From positions 1-17,172 of the forward strand of contig JBNAWO010000048.1 of NCBI GenBank assembly GCA_049699815.1: DNA of 17,172 nt. The letters run 5' to 3'. Below are positions 1-7,824 of the stretch, in pieces (the stretch's first letter is position 1; the number at the start of each line of letters is the position of its first letter). The DNA is from Ch128b sp049699815. Lineage in GTDB: Bacteria > Bacteroidota > Ignavibacteria > Ch128b. The translations under genes were made by a program, and so were the position numbers. Below the pieces are notes generated by a model. It did no database searches, was not told the origin of the DNA, and worked only from the letters and a program-made list of their open reading frames with translations.

Positions 1-3000
1 GCCAATCAAAAACATTTGAACTTGAGTTAAGGATGGATTCCCTTTCAAACTATAGAATGCTCCTTCCGGTCCATCGGGGACTGGAACTTTAATTATTTGA
101 GTAATCGAGTCTCTTTTTTGTTTGATCGCAGTAAGATCAGAAAATTTAATTGCAATATTGTTCCAATCTTCTCTAATTGGCTCACGATATTCATAATAGT
201 TATTCGAATCAATTCCAAATCTTACAATAATATCCCCATTTTTTAATTCTTTATTTCCGTGATAATACAATTTCATCTCACGATAATTGAAAACATCCAT
301 TGGTCGATAAAGAACTTTGAGGGCAAATGCCGATTCTCTGTATTTCAAATTATTAATGCGAATTGCCAGAGATTGTTCATTCTTATAAATCTTTTCTGTT
401 CCAGTTGTTTGTTGTGTTCTATCTAGTTCTCGACCAACATCTGGAGGACTGTAATAATAAGGTGAATTATCTTCAATATTCACAACTGAAAGGTTAAGTC
501 TGGGGTCATCCTTAATTGCTTTTCGCCATTGATTACCAACAAGATTAAACTCTGCAATTCTGATATGCATTGAATCACTAATTCCGGTAAACCACAATCT
601 TATCATATTGATATTTGTAAAACTCGGTTCACCAATTTTAGTTTTAAAATCTTTAAGCGGAATTCTGAATTGATACCACTTCGTTTCTACTCCGCCACCT
701 ACAATGTACGGGTTTGCTGCAGTGTTAGTATCAAGTGGAATTTCGTATTGGAAATAAGAATTGACTATATCAAGAACGCCATTTCTATTTAAATCTTCTG
801 TATCCGGAAATCTTCCTGCTTCAGTCAAAGATGCATTTCCTTCCGTTCCATTTATTCCTGAATAATTCTGTGTACCCAAATTAAAATAGAAATTATCACC
901 GCTTGGGTCAGAACCCAGTTCTGGATAAAGTTGTGTTTCGACTTCGTCAGGTATTCCATCTAAACCGACATCTTCTCCTTGATCAATAAGTTCATTAAAT
1001 TTTTTTGTATCTTCTGTATCAAGTTTTTTGTTTGGAATTACATCTTCAGAAATTTTTCCAAGATCAATGTAAAGCTTTGCATTTGGTGGAATTTTATTCG
1101 GCAAAATCCAGAATTCAATAAATTCTATATTTTGATCGAGAAAATTACTTGCTGTAGAAGAAAGTAATTTCATTAATCCACCCCAATTCAAATCAGGGAA
1201 AGCAAGGTCGGGCTGGTAATTATACTCTCCACGTAAAAATGGAGAATAAATTATGTCGAGAACGGTAACTTGCTCATTACCACGAGCAACTGTCTTTTTG
1301 GGCCAAATCTGTTGAACAAGCACATCACTCGGTAAACGATTGTACCAGAATGTTTTTGCTTTGCGTTTTATAATCAAAGTATCAACATCAGTATAGTGAT
1401 AACCTTTTGGCGGTGATGCGTATTTCCAGCTTGTGTAGTTTACACCAATTGACATAATTTGTTTTGAGCCTTCAAAATCATCTATATAGGCAACACTCTG
1501 ACCACGATCACTGGCAATTGTACTTTTCTTTGTGTTTGGATCAGGATTAATGTAAGCAGCTTCGCCTCTAATTGAAAGATTAGACATCTCTTTTGTTGAG
1601 ATGAAATTATTCAAAAACTTTGTGATGAAAGGTAATTCAATTGATGTCTGAGCGTCGATACCATAAATTGTATTTAAGATAGGCTCTTCTCCAACTCTAA
1701 CTTTATCTGAAAGAGTTTGCTGATTTAAAGTTAGCATCGAAAAACCAAGTTTTGATTTTTGACCTAAGTCTAATTCGCCTCTCACTCCAAAAAGAGATTT
1801 GGCAGCAAGCTGGAATAAAGTATTTTCTTCATAAGAAATTCTTAAATCAGCATTTGGAAGAAGTGCTTGCTCATTTCTAATTATAAGTTGTCCTGTATTA
1901 TAATCAACGATGTAATCAACATTTGGGATCAGTTCTCTGCCTCCAAGTCTTACTTTTACGCTTCCTTCAACAATATTAAAACCAAGATTAAATGTTGATG
2001 CAGATGTGCCGGAAGATTTTCCAACAATTACAAATTTGTCTTTTGCACTGTTTAATCTTGCAATGCTCGCTAGTGTATCATAAACATCAAGATACATCAG
2101 AGAATCAGGTAAGTTTGAAGGTAAATTTCTACCAAATGGTTGAAGAACAGGAAAAATAATTTCACCTGTCTCAGTATTTATTGTCAAACCTGGTCTGAAA
2201 TCAAATTTTCCATCTGGGCGTGGATTATCTGAATCATCAACTTTATCAAGCCCGAATGTATTTAAGAATTTAATTCCATTCCAATCATTTCTTGGTTCCT
2301 GACCGGGTACCTCATATTGAATATCAAGTTCAAAGCCTTCCTTCTTAATATTTCTTACGCCAAGTGGATAAATATTTCGTAGCTGAAGTTTCCATGCTGT
2401 TTTATATTGTGGTTGAAGATTTGCTGGTTTAATTAATTTCAAAATCAAAGTAACTGTATCTGGCACATCTGCAACAAATTCACCATAGAAAATATCGTTT
2501 TCATTTCCTGGATCACCTTCCATACGGTAGGCAACTGCAATAGCATCGGTCTCATTTATTTGGGTTTTGAAAGTAATGTAACCCGTTTCATAATGAACGA
2601 TGTATTCAGATGGATCAAGTTTTATAAATCTTCCAACTTCAATTTGACCGGGGACTGCATCTATATTACCTCGAAGATTATCTGGATATGATTGACTTCT
2701 TTGTCTTGGATTTAAATAAATATAAGCGTTTACTCTTCTTTCTTTTGGATTAGGGAGTCCTGTGATAGTTTTCCAAACTTCAATATCTTTTATTCGATAG
2801 TATTCGACCGGAATCGGGGTTGGATTTCCATAATGTTTATTAAAGATATTCAATTCTGCTGAAGTATCTGCATAAACAGTATCAACGAAATAATGATTGG
2901 TTGAATATTCATAAACTCTTTTTTTGAATTGTTGAGCCTCAGCACCGCCAGATAATACTTTTTCCTTTACCTCACCTTTTTTCTGACTTGCAATTGCCGT

Positions 3001-4227
3001 TAACCACAAAGGTCCCAATTGAAATTTTGCTTTGACTCCAAATAAAGCTTCTCCGCCGCCAACTAAAGGTGATGTTTGTAACGAGACATTACCTGCTTCA
3101 ACACTTTGAACAATTTCATCGGGATAACCTGTGTATTTAATCTTCAATTGATTTTCGTACTCAAATGTGTTTTGAGTATTCCAATCAGCCATTATGGTGA
3201 GTTTATCGCCAATCGTTCCACTTATGTTAATTTGAACATCCTGTTTAAAATTCGGTTCATTACGAACATTTCCAAGCAATGAGGCGGTTACACCTTCAGT
3301 TTTTTCATTTCGCCAGCTTCCATCAATTGTAACTGCACCATTGATTCTGAGATTAATCTTTGGCGGACCGAAAATACTCAAAACAGGATTTGATGGAATT
3401 GGAATATCAATGTTAGTAATGGAAGCCAAAACATCTCCCAGTTCTTTTTTTCCAAGCTTAACATCATACTTGTAAGCAAGCTCTTCCCAATTTTTTCGTT
3501 GAATGTAGGCAAGCTTAAGATTGATATACTGCTCAATTGGAATTGTCGCTCTTACTTTCCATTCTTTCCCATCTATTGTTTCTTTTATTATTACAAACTT
3601 TCCGGTTGAATCAAGTGCGACCGTTCGACTTACAAGTGCATCAGGTACTTTTAAAAATAAAGGATGTTTTCTTTTCTCAAATAAGCTAACATTAGGAGAA
3701 TCTTTTCTCTTATATTGAAAATGCTTTATTCTGGCCGTAGAATCTATTGCTAAGGAATCTATTAGAAGAAGTGAATCTCTAATCGTAATTGAATCTTGTT
3801 TTATAGGAATTGATTTTTCATTTTCAAGAACTTTATTTTTTGCTTCCTCTTCTTGAATCCATTTCTCAATATCATTCGTATCGGATGGTTGAGGAGAACT
3901 TGAAAGTTGAATTGAACTGAAATTTTTCGAACCATTTGTTGATTCTTCTGGATAAAAATCATTTAAGAGGGTTAGTCCTTTCTCGTTCAATAAATGATGG
4001 GTCTTAGCATTTTCACCATTCAATGAAATTTGCTCAGTAAACTTCTCTGCCTCTTTCACTGATAAATTAAAAGTAGATCCAACTGCATAAAACTTCTGTA
4101 AATCAAAAAAGTATCGATAAGAATCGCTATTATCATCTTGTCTTACTGGACTAACTAAGACAAATCCGCTAATAAATAAAGCGAATATAATTGTTATTCC
4201 AAATTTGAATGATAATTTAATTTTCAT
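1..4227 (-). CDS. sprA: SprA (Sov) type IX secretion outer-membrane translocon protein, N-terminal 1409 codons (3' end beyond window)
   Basis: The reading frame is open without interruption from the ATG at 4227 down to base 1. An in-frame TAA directly abuts the ATG, so the start is fixed. Residues 1 to about 28 form a signal peptide (basic start, then a hydrophobic run), followed by a Ser/Asp/Glu-rich linker. From about residue 230 onward the sequence matches SprA as I know it: an NVSL stretch after a 'VEAGN' segment, the repeated barrel-strand pattern, and YIDDFEGS at about residues 914-921. Further matches are a Ca-site-like DTEDLNRNGVLD segment near 1145, the 'SPPDVGRELD' segment, and 'GNPSLTQVQ' at the very edge. 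SprA proteins are usually about 2400 residues and form the huge outer-membrane barrel through which type IX cargo is exported; in gliding Bacteroidota it is also needed for motility. About 1000 residues therefore lie outside. It probably has its own transcript or leader, being 131 bp from the gene upstream. Confidence 0.93.
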   Translation of the reverse strand, partial: MKIKLSFKFGITIIFALFISGFVLVSPVRQDDNSDSYRYFFDLQKFYAVGSTFNLSVKEAEKFTEQISLNGENAKTHHLLNEKGLTLLNDFYPEESTNGSKNFSSIQLSSSPQPSDTNDIEKWIQEEEAKNKVLENEKSIPIKQDSITIRDSLLLIDSLAIDSTARIKHFQYKRKDSPNVSLFEKRKHPLFLKVPDALVSRTVALDSTGKFVIIKETIDGKEWKVRATIPIEQYINLKLAYIQRKNWEELAYKYDVKLGKKELGDVLASITNIDIPIPSNPVLSIFGPPKINLRINGAVTIDGSWRNEKTEGVTASLLGNVRNEPNFKQDVQINISGTIGDKLTIMADWNTQNTFEYENQLKIKYTGYPDEIVQSVEAGNVSLQTSPLVGGGEALFGVKAKFQLGPLWLTAIASQKKGEVKEKVLSGGAEAQQFKKRVYEYSTNHYFVDTVYADTSAELNIFNKHYGNPTPIPVEYYRIKDIEVWKTITGLPNPKERRVNAYIYLNPRQRSQSYPDNLRGNIDAVPGQIEVGRFIKLDPSEYIVHYETGYITFKTQINETDAIAVAYRMEGDPGNENDIFYGEFVADVPDTVTLILKLIKPANLQPQYKTAWKLQLRNIYPLGVRNIKKEGFELDIQYEVPGQEPRNDWNGIKFLNTFGLDKVDDSDNPRPDGKFDFRPGLTINTETGEIIFPVLQPFGRNLPSNLPDSLMYLDVYDTLASIARLNSAKDKFVIVGKSSGTSASTFNLGFNIVEGSVKVRLGGRELIPNVDYIVDYNTGQLIIRNEQALLPNADLRISYEENTLFQLAAKSLFGVRGELDLGQKSKLGFSMLTLNQQTLSDKVRVGEEPILNTIYGIDAQTSIELPFITKFLNNFISTKEMSNLSIRGEAAYINPDPNTKKSTIASDRGQSVAYIDDFEGSKQIMSIGVNYTSWKYASPPKGYHYTDVDTLIIKRKAKTFWYNRLPSDVLVQQIWPKKTVARGNEQVTVLDIIYSPFLRGEYNYQPDLAFPDLNWGGLMKLLSSTASNFLDQNIEFIEFWILPNKIPPNAKLYIDLGKISEDVIPNKKLDTEDTKKFNELIDQGEDVGLDGIPDEVETQLYPELGSDPSGDNFYFNLGTQNYSGINGTEGNASLTEAGRFPDTEDLNRNGVLDIVNSYFQYEIPLDTNTAANPYIVGGGVETKWYQFRIPLKDFKTKIGEPSFTNINMIRLWFTGISDSMHIRIAEFNLVGNQWRKAIKDDPRLNLSVVNIEDNSPYYYSPPDVGRELDRTQQTTGTEKIYKNEQSLAIRINNLKYRESAFALKVLYRPMDVFNYREMKLYYHGNKELKNGDIIVRFGIDSNNYYEYREPIREDWNNIAIKFSDLTAIKQKRDSITQIIKVPVPDGPEGAFYSLKGNPSLTQVQMFLIG

Positions 4228-4230
4228 TTA

Positions 4231-4298
4231 GAGTATCTTATCAAAATTTTTTAACTGTAAATTTAATATTCTGTAGAATTTATTCGATAAGATACTCC
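4231..4298 (-). promoter_or_regulatory. Perfect 12-bp inverted repeat in the sprA leader, juxtaposing an SD with the start codon
   Basis: On the transcribed strand GAGTATCTTATC (4297 to 4286) is exactly complementary to GATAAGATACTC (4242 to 4231), with a 43-nt AT-rich loop. A G-U pair can extend the stem at 4298/4230. The 3' arm ends three bases (TAA) before the sprA ATG. Immediately 5' of and overlapping the 5' arm is AAAAAGGAG (4303 to 4295), the only good Shine-Dalgarno sequence in the leader, but linearly about 67 nt from the ATG. Folding would place it beside the start. No run of U follows, so it is not a terminator. It could alternatively be a DNA operator with widely spaced half-sites. 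Confidence 0.55.
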
Positions 4299-4358
4299 TT
4301 TTTCTTTTGGTGGGAGATTGAGTTGTTAACTAAAATTATCATGAAAAGATTTTGCATA

Positions 4359-5060
4359 TTAAATCTGAATGATATCTTCTTGAAAAACCGGGACTTGAAT
4401 TTGATCGATAACTTCGTTGTCATTTACAATTACCGCCGTCAATTTGTTTCCGTATGCACAACCAGTATCAATATAATAAACATTTGAATTTTTTTCATAA
4501 AGAGTTTCGAATCTTCGAGTATGTCCAACAATCTGAAGCTTACCGATATTAATTAAATTTTCTCTAACCCAGATTACTGAATAATCCTTTTCTAAATCAG
4601 GAGCTAACAATTTTTCAATAAATGAATCATGAGAACCATCAAGTTTATATTGATTAAAATATTTTTTATATACTTTTGAAATTCCAGCGTGACAGATGAA
4701 AGCATCTTTTGTATTATAAAACAACTTTAATTTTTCTACATACTCAAGATGTGGTTCAAGTGAATCGGGATTGTTTTTATAAGAATTGATAGTTGTGATA
4801 TGCCCATTATAAATCCAGGTTCTTGCCATCGCAGAAAAAGGTTCACGGAAATATTGCAAGAACATAAAATCGTGATTGCCAAGACAAACTTTAATGTTAT
4901 TTGAAATACAAAAATGAATCGTCTCACAAGCAAAGTTACCTCTATCTACAAGATCACCGACTGTATATACCTCAATGTCTGAATATTTTGCCTTCACCTG
5001 TGAATAAAGCTCTTTCAGAGTATTATAACAACCGTGAATATCTCCAATAACTGCTATCAT
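4359..5060 (-). CDS. PPP-family metallophosphatase (calcineurin-like, PrpA/ApaH-type)
   Basis: This 233-residue soluble protein carries the full metal-binding set of the phosphoprotein phosphatase superfamily: GDIHG at 6-10 (Asp7, His9), GDLVDRG at 35-41 (Asp36, Asp39, Arg40), GNHD at 61-64, His124 in ICHAG and His180 in VGHT. Near the C-terminus IDTG (197-200) followed by GNKLTA is typical of bacterial PrpA/lambda-phosphatase and ApaH relatives. The length fits the short bacterial serine/threonine phosphatases, though diadenosine tetraphosphatase activity cannot be excluded from sequence. No signal peptide is present, so it acts in the cytosol. Its ATG overlaps the stop of the CoA-transferase gene (ATGA, 5060-5057), which implies translational coupling and one transcript with the two metabolic genes. 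The substrate is unknown. The catalytic fold is secure; the physiological role is not. Confidence 0.88.
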   Translation of the reverse strand: MIAVIGDIHGCYNTLKELYSQVKAKYSDIEVYTVGDLVDRGNFACETIHFCISNNIKVCLGNHDFMFLQYFREPFSAMARTWIYNGHITTINSYKNNPDSLEPHLEYVEKLKLFYNTKDAFICHAGISKVYKKYFNQYKLDGSHDSFIEKLLAPDLEKDYSVIWVRENLINIGKLQIVGHTRRFETLYEKNSNVYYIDTGCAYGNKLTAVIVNDNEVIDQIQVPVFQEDIIQI

Positions 5061-6403
5061 ATGTAATTATTTTTCTTTGCGTAAAATTTCAACTCATCTC
5101 TAAAATCAGGATGAGCGATGTTAATTAACTGATGGACTCTTTCTCGAATGCTTTTTCCATGTAAATATGCAACTCCATATTCAGTTATAACATAATGAAC
5201 ATCGGCACGATTTGTAACAACACCAGCTCCTGGCTTTAAGGTCGAAACAATTCTTGAAATTTTAAAATCCTTTGTTGTAGATGGAAGCGCAATAATTGGC
5301 TTTCCGCCCTCTGATCTGGCAGCTCCACGAATAAAATCGACCTGTCCTCCAAATCCGGAATACAACTTTGAACCAATTGAGTCTGAACAAACCTGGCCTG
5401 TAATATCAACTTCAAGTGCAGAATTTATTGCAACCATTTTGTAATTCTGGGCAATTACGAATGGATCGTTTACATATTCTTGTGGATGAAATTCAATAGA
5501 TGGATTGTTATCTATGTAATCATATAATTTTCTACTCCCCAAAACAAAGCCAGCGATTGTTTTTCCTGCATGAAGTTTCTTCCTTTTATTGGTAATAATT
5601 CCTTTATTGACCAAATCTATAATACCATCAGAAAACATTTCTGAATGAATTCCGAGATCTTTTTTTGTATCCAGAAATCTTGTAACTGAATCTGGAATTG
5701 CTCCAATACCCATTTGTAATGTAGATCCATCTTCAATCAATTCTGCAATGTTCTCTCCAATTTTGCGATAAACCTCCATCATTTCTGGAGTTGTATCTTC
5801 TTTAATTTGAGGTAATTCAGCAATTGGTTCATCAACTTCAACTATGTATGTTAATTTATTAATGTGGATGAAACTATCGCCTAAGGCTCTTGGCATTTGA
5901 GGATTTATCTGAGCGATAATTATATCTGAGTTTTCTGCTGCAGTTTTAATTAGACCGACTTCAACTCCCAAACTGCAAAAACCATGTTCGTCGGGTGGCG
6001 ATAAATGTACAAATGCAACATTTGGTTTAATTATCCCTTTAGAAAAAAGGAGAGGATATTCAAAGAGATAAATGGGAGTAAAATCAGCTCTGCCTTCACT
6101 TACGGCTTTCCTTGCAGCTGCGCCCATAAAAAATGAAATGTGCTTGAAAGATTTTTCCATTCCCGGATGTAAATATGGCAGATCTCCAACAGTTAAGGCG
6201 TGAAGAATTTGAACATTCTCAAGTTCATCTTTTCTTGCAACTAAAGCATTTATTAAAGTCATTGGAAATGCACAGTTTCCATGCATTACAATTTTATCAC
6301 CAGATTTAACAACGCTTACAGCTTCTTCCGGAGTTCGTAATTTAGATTTATAATTCTGCAACCAGAAAGAAGATTTAATATTTTTTGTAATTATATCCTG
6401 CAT
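5057..6403 (-). CDS. Acetyl-CoA hydrolase/transferase family protein (acetate or 4-hydroxybutyrate CoA-transferase type)
   Basis: A 448-residue class I CoA-transferase. Hallmarks include an oxyanion-type MGIGAIPDS segment near 222-230, the catalytic glutamate in HSEMFSDG (Glu at about 245), and the CoA-site run GFGGQVDFIRGA near 350-362 followed by SEGGKPIIALPST. The family moves CoA between acyl groups (acetyl-, butyryl-, propionyl- or 4-hydroxybutyryl-CoA with acetate or succinate) or hydrolyses acetyl-CoA; sequence alone does not set the acyl substrate. I chose the ATG at 6403 because AGGGTGG (6417 to 6411) lies 7 nt upstream. An in-frame GTG at 6406 directly before it would have only 4 nt spacing. 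The SD overlaps the stop codon of the alanine dehydrogenase gene, so the two are co-transcribed and probably coupled. Together they could carry carbon from alanine through pyruvate and acetyl-CoA to an acid end product; that pathway link is inference. Confidence 0.9.
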   Translation of the reverse strand: MQDIITKNIKSSFWLQNYKSKLRTPEEAVSVVKSGDKIVMHGNCAFPMTLINALVARKDELENVQILHALTVGDLPYLHPGMEKSFKHISFFMGAAARKAVSEGRADFTPIYLFEYPLLFSKGIIKPNVAFVHLSPPDEHGFCSLGVEVGLIKTAAENSDIIIAQINPQMPRALGDSFIHINKLTYIVEVDEPIAELPQIKEDTTPEMMEVYRKIGENIAELIEDGSTLQMGIGAIPDSVTRFLDTKKDLGIHSEMFSDGIIDLVNKGIITNKRKKLHAGKTIAGFVLGSRKLYDYIDNNPSIEFHPQEYVNDPFVIAQNYKMVAINSALEVDITGQVCSDSIGSKLYSGFGGQVDFIRGAARSEGGKPIIALPSTTKDFKISRIVSTLKPGAGVVTNRADVHYVITEYGVAYLHGKSIRERVHQLINIAHPDFRDELKFYAKKNNYI

Positions 6404-6415
6404 CACAAATCCACC

Positions 6416-7537
6416 CTAATTTTTTGAGAAAAAGAATAATTTTTTGAATTCAATGTCAAATAATTCCGAAAGAGTTTCGTTTGTACAATTACCATCAAAA
6501 GTACAAACACCCTTTGATAAACCATTATTAGATTTTAAAGCTTCTTCAACCCCTTTTTCAGCAATTTCAAGAACATATCCTATAATAGCGTTATTCAATC
6601 CATAACTTGCTGTTCGAGAAACAAGAGCTGGAATATTGGGAACACAATAATGAATGACATTATGCGCAATGTAAACAGGATTTGAAATTGTTGTCGGTCT
6701 GCTTGTTTCGACACATCCACCTTGATCAATCGAAACATCAATAATGACTGAGCCAGGTTTCATTGTTTTCACCATTTCCTCTGTAACGATATGTGGAGTT
6801 TTTTCACCTTTAATTAAAACAGCACCAATTAAAACATCAGCAAATTTAACTGCACGCTCAATTGTATATGGATTCAAAACAACCGTTGTAATAGATTTAC
6901 CCAGATGATCTTCAATATTTTTCAACTTCTTAATATCTTTATCGAGTACAATCACCTGAGCACCAACTCCAAGAGCAGTTCGAGCAGCATTTGTTCCTAC
7001 TGTCCCTGCACCAAGAATTACAACTGCTGCAGGTGCAACTCCTGAAATACCACCAAGCAACATTCCGCGACTTATATCAAAATTTTTCTCCAAATATCTT
7101 GCAGCAATCTGAATTGACATTTGACCGGCAATTTCACTCATCACGCTCAAAATGGGAAGATTCCCATCTTCATCTTCTACAAGCTCAAATCCGATAGATG
7201 TAACTTTTCTCTCAAGAAGCAAATCTAAAATTCTTTTTCTCATAAAAAGTTGAAGAAAAGAAAATACAATCTGATTTGGATTTAATTTTAATGCTTCTCC
7301 TTCTGTTAATGGAGCGACTTTAACAACTAATTCTGAACGATTAATTACTTCATCGGGTGAGTAAACTATTTTTGCACCGACTTTTTCGTAATCTTCGTTT
7401 GTAAATCTGCTCTGTAAACCCGCATCTTTCTCAACAAAAACCTGATGACCCTGATCAACAAGCAACTTAACTCCAGCTGGAGTTAGCGCAACTCTTTTTT
7501 CTTCAAGTTGAGTTTCTTTAAGAATCCCTATTCTCAT
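6416..7537 (-). CDS. ald: Alanine dehydrogenase family protein with Gln in place of the canonical His96
   Basis: 373 residues, the usual length for NAD-dependent L-alanine dehydrogenase, which interconverts alanine with pyruvate plus ammonia. The N-terminal domain has the family signature with Arg15 in KRVALTP and Lys73 in VVKVAP, corresponding to the pyruvate-binding Arg15 and Lys75. The Rossmann motif GAGTVG spans 176-181, and the acidic loop IIDVSIDQGG (265-274) supplies Asp267 and Asp271 (the canonical Asp270 region). The pyruvate-contacting His96 of Mycobacterium and Bacillus enzymes is Gln96 here (FLQLF). From memory, a Bacteroidota group annotated as alanine dehydrogenase has a similar ALQL loop, so this looks like a clade feature rather than decay. 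It is first gene of an operon with the CoA-transferase and phosphatase. The ATG at 7537 has no clear SD. Activity on a related amino acid is possible. Confidence 0.87.
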   Translation of the reverse strand: MRIGILKETQLEEKRVALTPAGVKLLVDQGHQVFVEKDAGLQSRFTNEDYEKVGAKIVYSPDEVINRSELVVKVAPLTEGEALKLNPNQIVFSFLQLFMRKRILDLLLERKVTSIGFELVEDEDGNLPILSVMSEIAGQMSIQIAARYLEKNFDISRGMLLGGISGVAPAAVVILGAGTVGTNAARTALGVGAQVIVLDKDIKKLKNIEDHLGKSITTVVLNPYTIERAVKFADVLIGAVLIKGEKTPHIVTEEMVKTMKPGSVIIDVSIDQGGCVETSRPTTISNPVYIAHNVIHYCVPNIPALVSRTASYGLNNAIIGYVLEIAEKGVEEALKSNNGLSKGVCTFDGNCTNETLSELFDIEFKKLFFFSKN

Positions 7538-7824
7538 TTAATTACTCGATTTTGTTTTGCTTTGATTTCAATTTAAATAAAAATTGATTTTCTAAGAACT
7601 TGAAGATAAACCCGAAATAAAAAATGTTTTTTGGTCTTTAATAAGAATCAGGTAAGAAATATAATTTTTGAAATTTAAATCATATACACGAATTATTTGA
7701 AAAATTCCCACTATCAAAAAATTTCATCTGAGAGATTTGATTTGATAGAAACTAAGAAGAGTAGTCTTAAAAACAAATTTTAGCATATAAAATTGACTTG
7801 CCAATATAAGAATTCTAATTCTCA
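7538..7824. other. 287-bp non-coding gap between the beta-barrel gene and ald
   Basis: Very AT-rich, with no plausible gene. It should contain the 3' end of the barrel transcript and the promoter for the ald operon, but I find no convincing -10/-35 pair. The only structured element is an 8-bp inverted repeat, CTATCAAA (7711-7718) and TTTGATAG (7741-7748), with a 22-nt loop. It has no long U-run on either side, so it is at best a weak terminator or a protein-binding site. Confidence 0.6.

Noticed and set aside
3521..3718. Short plus-strand open frame inside sprA; similar ones at 979-1167, 6991-7197, 7940-8137 and 9331-9564
   Set aside because: Each lies antisense to a well-supported long gene, with no SD and no recognisable protein features.
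6404..6406. GTG start for the CoA-transferase
   Set aside because: It directly precedes an ATG that has better spacing (7 nt) from AGGGTGG; kept only as an alternative.
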